20,490 nt of DNA from contig USFK01000009.1 in NCBI GenBank assembly GCA_900553935.1, positions 1 through 20,490 of the forward strand, read 5' to 3'. Shown here in pieces: positions 16,525 through 20,490 of the stretch. Origin of the DNA: an uncultured Collinsella sp. (lineage in GTDB: Bacteria > Actinomycetota > Coriobacteriia > Coriobacteriales > Coriobacteriaceae). Made by a program: the position numbers and the translations under genes. How positions within the stretch are numbered: the stretch's first letter is position 1; the number at the start of each line of letters is the position of its first letter. The notes beneath the pieces are model-generated. The model was not told the origin of the DNA. It did no database searches and saw only the letters and a list, made by a program, of their open reading frames with translations.

Positions 16525-18066
16525 CTACTGAACGGTGTTGAGCGAACGCTTGACGGCATCACGCCAACCAGCGAGGTTGCTCTCACGGCGCTCGGCGGAC
16601 ATATGAGGATGGAAGATTTTGACGATCTGAGCGTTTTGCTCCAGCTCCTCCAAATCCTCCCAGTAGCCGACGGCAAGGCCCGCCAAGTACGCGGCGCCGA
16701 TCGCCGTGGTCTCCACCGTCTCGCACTGCAGCACGGGGATATCCAGCAGATCGGCCTGGAATTGCATGATGAACTCGTTGCGCGAGGCACCGCCATCGAC
16801 GGACAGACGCTCAATCGAAAGTCCCACGTCCTGCTCCATGGCGCGCAGCACGTCATAACTCTGATAGGCCATGGACTCGCAGGCCGCACGCACAATGGTC
16901 GCGCGACTCGAGGCACCGGTCAGGCCGCACACGACACCGCGAGCATGCGGGTCCCACCAGGGAGCGCCCAGGCCTGCGAAGGCGGGGACGAAGTAGCAGC
17001 CCTCGTTGTCGTTGATTGAAGCGGCGAGTTGCGCGGACTCGCTCACGCTCGAGATGATGCCCATGTTGTTGCGCAGCCAGTTCATGGTGGAGCCTGCGGC
17101 AAAGATAGAACCCTCGAGCGCATAGCTGATCTTGCCGTCAGCGGCGATACCGATCGTGGAGACCAGACCGTTCTTGGATTCGACGATCTCGTCGCCGGTG
17201 TTCATGAGCATAAAGCAACCCGTGCCATAGGTGTTTTTGGTCTGGCCGGGATGGAAGCAGCAGTGGCCGAATAGCGACGCCTGCTGGTCGCCCGCCACGC
17301 CCATGATGGGTGGCATGTTGGTCATGATGTCGCTCGCGACGCGGCCGTAATCGCCCGAGCTCCAACGAACCTCGGGCATCATGGAACGCGGGACGTCGAA
17401 AAGCGCCAGCAGATCGTCGTCCCAATCGAGCGCATGGATATTAAAGAGCGCGGTGCGGCTGGCATTGGTGTAGTCGGTAGCAAAGACCTGACCGCCGGTG
17501 AGATTGTAGATGAGCCACGTGTCGATGGTGCCGAACATAAGGTCGCCCGCCGCGGCGCTCTCGCGCGCGCCGTCGACGTTATCGAGAATCCACTGCACCT
17601 TGGAGGCCGAGAAATACGGGTCGAGCGTAAGCCCCGTGCGGGAGCGCACCAGCTCTTCTGCGCCCTGCTCGACCAGCTCGTCGATCAGAGGTGCGGTGCG
17701 ACGGCATTGCCACACGATGGCGTTATAGATAGGTTGGCCGCTTATGCGGTCCCACACCACCGTGGTCTCGCGCTGGTTGGAGATACCGATGGCGGCAATG
17801 CGGTCAGAATGGATGCCGCTCTTAAACTGGACCTCCATCATGACCGCGATCTGGCTGGCAAGCACCGCCATGGGGTCTTGCTCCACCCAGCCAGGGCGCG
17901 GGAAGCTGGTTTTGACGCTGCGACGTGCCTGCGCGACGATGCATCCGTACTCGTCGACGATGGTCGCAAGTACCGAGGTGGTGCCGCAGTCGAGCGCCAT
18001 GATGTAGGAACCGCCAAAGTTAAACGAGGCATCTTCCATGCCCAGGCTGCCTAGGTTCAACGACAT
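16525..18066 (-). CDS. glpK: Glycerol kinase
   Basis: GlpK makes glycerol-3-phosphate from glycerol and ATP in the cytoplasm. The 513-residue FGGY kinase keeps the glycerol-binding residues: NQRET (Arg99, Glu100), DPYFSASK (Tyr151) and GDQQASLFG (Asp260). The second half has KNTYGTGCFMLMNTG and the FGGY-type APWWDPHARG. The first ATP loop is unusual: DCGTTSVLA instead of DQGTTSSRA, so the Arg that contacts ADP in E. coli (Arg17) is Leu33. There is also an N-terminal extension of about 18 residues. The HPr-phosphorylated His of Firmicutes enzymes is not seen in the corresponding loop. The ATG has GAAAGG 8 nt upstream and lies 13 nt past the tsaC stop, so the two genes are likely cotranscribed. 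Confidence 0.95.
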   Translation of the reverse strand: MSLNLGSLGMEDASFNFGGSYIMALDCGTTSVLATIVDEYGCIVAQARRSVKTSFPRPGWVEQDPMAVLASQIAVMMEVQFKSGIHSDRIAAIGISNQRETTVVWDRISGQPIYNAIVWQCRRTAPLIDELVEQGAEELVRSRTGLTLDPYFSASKVQWILDNVDGARESAAAGDLMFGTIDTWLIYNLTGGQVFATDYTNASRTALFNIHALDWDDDLLALFDVPRSMMPEVRWSSGDYGRVASDIMTNMPPIMGVAGDQQASLFGHCCFHPGQTKNTYGTGCFMLMNTGDEIVESKNGLVSTIGIAADGKISYALEGSIFAAGSTMNWLRNNMGIISSVSESAQLAASINDNEGCYFVPAFAGLGAPWWDPHARGVVCGLTGASSRATIVRAACESMAYQSYDVLRAMEQDVGLSIERLSVDGGASRNEFIMQFQADLLDIPVLQCETVETTAIGAAYLAGLAVGYWEDLEELEQNAQIVKIFHPHMSAERRESNLAGWRDAVKRSLNTVQ

Positions 18067-18079
18067 CGCTTATGCCTTT

Positions 18080-18823
18080 CTATTGCATCGGGCCAGACAG
18101 GACCCGCTCGATCTCTGATGCGGGAAGTGCGCCTTGGCGCAGGATCTGGAGCCCGCCGTGCTGGAACGACACGATGGTCGAAGCGTCGCGACACGGGGTC
18201 TCACCGGCGTCGACGGCAACATCGACTCCCTCCAGGACGCGCTCCTCCACCGTGGCAAAACTTGCCGGCGCGGGCGCGCCATGCGTGTTGGCGCTGGTGC
18301 AGGCAAGAGGGCTGCCGCAGGCGCGGATGAGCGCCCGCACCACGGGCGAGGCCGAAGCGCGAAGCGCCACCGTGTCGTCGGCGGCGCGCATAAAGGTCGG
18401 CACGCAGGGGGCCGCCTTGACCACGATAGTCAGGGCGCCCGGCCAGCATCGTCGGGCGAGCACGCGGGCCTCGTTAGGGATATCCACGCCATAGCGATCG
18501 AGCGCCTCGGCATCATCGACCAGCCAGGCAACCGTTTGGGTGAGCTCGCGCTGCTTGAGGGTGAAGATACGACGATAGCCGGTACCGACCGCGGGGACCG
18601 CGGCGCCGTTGACGGTGGCCTGCGGATCGCGCGGCCACGATGGGAATTCGCTTGTATCTTGAGGCACGGCGTCCGAAAAGGCGTTGACCGCCACAGCGAC
18701 ACCATAGACGGTCTCGGTCGGGATCAGGGCCAGACCGCCACAGCCGAGCACCTCGGCCGTACGCTCGACGGCAAGCCGATGCGGCTCCCGCGCTCCCTCG
18801 TATACCCGATAGACCGTCTGCAT
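18080..18823 (-). CDS. tsaC: Threonylcarbamoyl-AMP synthase, YrdC/Sua5 domain
   Basis: TsaC makes threonylcarbamoyl-adenylate from threonine, bicarbonate and ATP for the t6A modification at position 37 of ANN-decoding tRNAs. The 247 residues show PTETVYG (35-41), the PGALTIV motif (128-134) and TSANTHGAPAP (177-187), all diagnostic. Between PTETVYG and the KxR motif (Lys90, Arg92) there are about 49 residues instead of roughly 18, so there is an insertion of about 30 near 52-82 containing Pro/Ser/Gly-rich sequence. The C-terminal Sua5 domain is absent. The ATG is 11 nt after AAGGGG, a rather long spacing. No clear promoter was found in the 147 bp upstream. It precedes glpK by 13 nt. Confidence 0.88.
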   Translation of the reverse strand: MQTVYRVYEGAREPHRLAVERTAEVLGCGGLALIPTETVYGVAVAVNAFSDAVPQDTSEFPSWPRDPQATVNGAAVPAVGTGYRRIFTLKQRELTQTVAWLVDDAEALDRYGVDIPNEARVLARRCWPGALTIVVKAAPCVPTFMRAADDTVALRASASPVVRALIRACGSPLACTSANTHGAPAPASFATVEERVLEGVDVAVDAGETPCRDASTIVSFQHGGLQILRQGALPASEIERVLSGPMQ

Positions 18824-18970
18824 GTGTATGCCAGCCCCTTACGCTCTGGTGCAAGTTTGTTTACTGTGGGGCATTCTCGCACGAAACGTTCAATCTATTT
18901 GCCCAGAGCGCATGTTGGTTTGGTGAGCGGCTCTAGTAGTCGGTGAAAGTGAGGGGGTTATTGAAGGATT

Positions 18971-19273
18971 TTAGCGAGCAAGCGTAACGGTACGATCGGG
19001 GAACTCGATGCTTGCAACCAGTTTTCCGCCGAGGCTCTCTGCGTACCTGCTCAGCGTGTCGAGCCTCATCGAACCCAACTCCCCACGCTCGAGCTCGGAT
19101 ACACGTTTTTGAGAAACGCCCATCGACTGGGCGACCGACGCCTGTGTTAGATCTTTTAGCCTGCGAATCTGAGCAAGCTTATAGGCTTCGATACGATCGC
19201 GAGTCCTGTCCTGCTCGGCGGTAATGGAGTCGCGTGTTATCCCGCGAGATTCCATATACTCATGCAGTTCCAT
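18971..19273 (-). CDS. higA: HigA-like antitoxin with XRE helix-turn-helix
   Basis: This 100-residue DNA-binding protein probably neutralises the upstream toxin and represses their shared promoter. Residues 33-85 form a Cro/C1-type helix-turn-helix (LKDLTQASVAQSMGVSQKRV holds helices 2-3, followed by ELERG). The first 30 residues are polar and charged. The ATG lies 14 nt inside the 3' end of the toxin gene, with AGGAGG 10 nt upstream, so translation is coupled. Toxin-before-antitoxin order is typical of HigBA. No terminator is obvious downstream. Confidence 0.88.
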   Translation of the reverse strand: MELHEYMESRGITRDSITAEQDRTRDRIEAYKLAQIRRLKDLTQASVAQSMGVSQKRVSELERGELGSMRLDTLSRYAESLGGKLVASIEFPDRTVTLAR

Positions 19274-19655
19274 CTCGATCGAGCCTCCTTACGTGGCGAC
19301 GGTATATTTGCTCGGCCCTTGGAATGTTGATCGCATACCAGCCGTTCCATTTTGCCCTTGACGATCCCGCTCGCGACTTATCACCAGCCAATAGCAATAC
19401 CGCCTGGCGCTTGGGGTCAAAGGCGAAGAGGATGCGAATCACCTGCCCACTACACGACGTCACTCTCAGCTCCTTTAAATGATGAAGCTTCGAGCCCTTT
19501 ACGCGGTCAACCAGCGGACGACCAAGGCTGGGACCTTCCTTCTCGAGCACCAAAAGGTCTGCATAAATCTGCTTCAGCGTAGCTTCATCCTGCTCATCAA
19601 GCCAAGGTTCAATGTAATCAAGCACGATACGGTACCGATGCAGCTGATTTGACAT
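19260..19655 (-). CDS. higB: HigB-like toxin, RelE/Gp49 superfamily
   Basis: This is a probable ribosome-dependent mRNA endonuclease of 131 residues. The diagnostic Gp49/HigB pattern is visible: LKELRV (60-66), then VIRILFAFDPKRQAVLLLAG, a GDKS motif, and W..WY..IP (about 103-111), with a basic C-terminus. The ATG has GGAG 6 nt upstream. It is first in a two-gene unit and overlaps the antitoxin start by 14 nt. The pair sits between prmC and tsaC, both core translation genes on the same strand, and has its own promoter. The toxin frame is intact, so the module is probably functional. Confidence 0.88.
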   Translation of the reverse strand: MSNQLHRYRIVLDYIEPWLDEQDEATLKQIYADLLVLEKEGPSLGRPLVDRVKGSKLHHLKELRVTSCSGQVIRILFAFDPKRQAVLLLAGDKSRAGSSRAKWNGWYAINIPRAEQIYRRHVRRLDRDGTA

Positions 19656-19664
19656 ACCTTTCTC

Positions 19665-19697
19665 CTTCTATAGTAGAAGTTTTACGGTATATTGCAA
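19665..19697 (-). promoter_or_regulatory. Promoter and operator of the HigBA-like pair
   Basis: TTGCAA (19697-19692) and TACTAT (19675-19670) are separated by 16 bp, ending 15 nt before the toxin ATG. A perfect inverted repeat, CTTCTA-TAG-TAGAAG (19665-19679), covers the -10 box, just where an antitoxin operator would sit. The ribosome-binding site overlaps its edge. Confidence 0.75.
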
Positions 19698-19730
19698 GGA
19701 CAAACTTGCGCAGATATCTATTTGTTCAGC

Positions 19731-20490
19731 TTAAATACGCTGTTTGGGCTCGGTGACGATGGCCCGAACGATGCGGGGGCGATCGGTGAGATCGCGGACG
19801 ATGCGCACATCCGAAAGGCCCGCCTGGCGGCAGAGTTCGGCGGCAGCGTTGAGGGCACCCTCGTAGAGCTCGCAGGCAAAGAGTCCGCCGGCACGCAGCA
19901 TATAGGGTGCCGCATTGAGCAGGCGGCGGAAGATGTCCAGGCCATCGGCACCGCCCTCGAGCGCCAAATCGGGCTCGAAGTCCTTGACCTCGTGCGGCAG
20001 CGAGCGCATAACGTCGGTCGGGATGTAAGGCGGGTTGGAGACGAGCACGTCGAAGGTGCCCCACTCGTCGTGGGGAATGGAACTCACCAGGTTGGTGAGG
20101 CTAAAGGCGACGTCGTCGGACGTGAGACCAAGCGCATCGCGGTTTTTGGTAGCAAGGTCGATGGCGCGCGGCTCGATATCGGTAGCAGTGCAGGTGACGT
20201 GGCCGCGGCGCTCCCAGGCAAGGGAGAGCGAGATGCAGCCCGTGCCGCAGCCGACCTCGAGAACGCGGGCAGTGCGGGACTCGGCTGGGGCAGGCGCAGC
20301 GGCATCCTGAGCTGAAGCCGTCTCCTGATCGGTACCCTCGATGGCGATGCCGTATTCGTCGAGCTCGGGCTCAGCAGCTTCCGCAGTCTCGGCTTCCGCT
20401 GCCTGCGCGGCGGCTTCCTCGGCCTCGCGATCGGCAAGCTCCTCGGCATAGGCGCGGCTGCCGAGCACGTCGCCACCCAGCGCAGCCTCA
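19731..20490 (-). CDS. prmC: Peptide chain release factor glutamine methyltransferase, partial
   Basis: PrmC methylates the Gln of the GGQ motif in release factors RF1 and RF2, using S-adenosylmethionine. The N-terminus lies past the window edge; the frame stays open to base 20490. The part seen holds the SAM-binding motif VLEVGCGTGCISLSLAWE, the acidic TDIEPRAIDLA strand, and the catalytic NPPY in VLVSNPPYIPTDV, then the C-terminal domain ending about 245 residues after an internal GTG at 20468. Before the SAM motif is a low-complexity segment rich in Ala and Glu (about 50-60 residues: REAEEAAAQAAEAETAEAA and following), where typical PrmC has a short linker. The same-direction HigBA-like pair follows 75 bp later. 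Confidence 0.9.
   Translation of the reverse strand, partial: EAALGGDVLGSRAYAEELADREAEEAAAQAAEAETAEAAEPELDEYGIAIEGTDQETASAQDAAAPAPAESRTARVLEVGCGTGCISLSLAWERRGHVTCTATDIEPRAIDLATKNRDALGLTSDDVAFSLTNLVSSIPHDEWGTFDVLVSNPPYIPTDVMRSLPHEVKDFEPDLALEGGADGLDIFRRLLNAAPYMLRAGGLFACELYEGALNAAAELCRQAGLSDVRIVRDLTDRPRIVRAIVTEPKQRI

Overview
The window looks like the chromosome of a high-GC, anaerobic gut actinobacterium of the class Coriobacteriia. The partial 16S rRNA (bases 1-1061, minus strand) resembles what I remember of Collinsella, and the proteins fit that group. This placement comes from memory, not from a search. Nearly every gene lies on the minus strand; pepT is the only clear plus-strand gene.

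Region 1 (1-2990) holds the 5' two-thirds of a 16S rRNA gene, a 404-bp rRNA leader rich in hairpins, and upstream of it a phosphohexomutase gene that starts at a GTG. Region 2 (2991-5783) is a small metal and one-carbon module. A short MntR/DtxR-type regulator is followed 10 nt later by a homocysteine S-methyltransferase-family gene, and the pair is divergent from pepT (peptidase T). The 120-bp divergent promoter region carries a perfect palindrome with 9-bp arms. Region 3 (5784-8502) is cell-envelope synthesis: murA, then a LytR-CpsA-Psr ligase 12 nt downstream. Region 4 (8516-15563) is a complete F1Fo ATP synthase operon in canonical order (atpI-like, B, E, F, H, A, G, D, C). It has a good promoter at 15536-15563 and an intrinsic terminator at 8516-8554, directly against the murA ribosome-binding site. 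Region 5 (15755-18823) holds tsaC (YrdC-type, tRNA t6A synthesis), glpK (glycerol kinase) and upp (uracil phosphoribosyltransferase), all in one direction. Region 6 (18971-20490) holds a HigBA-like toxin-antitoxin pair with its own promoter and operator-like repeat, then the 3' part of prmC (release-factor methyltransferase), which runs off the window.

Most of the window is core housekeeping, and I see no clear new multi-gene system. The points most worth a second look are: the regulator with a mixed MntR/DtxR metal-ligand set beside a palindromic operator; the methyltransferase with a substituted substrate-binding motif; murA placed right behind the atp terminator; insertions in TsaC and PrmC; a signal-peptide-like N-terminus on the ATP synthase b subunit; and a glycerol kinase with an altered phosphate-binding loop.
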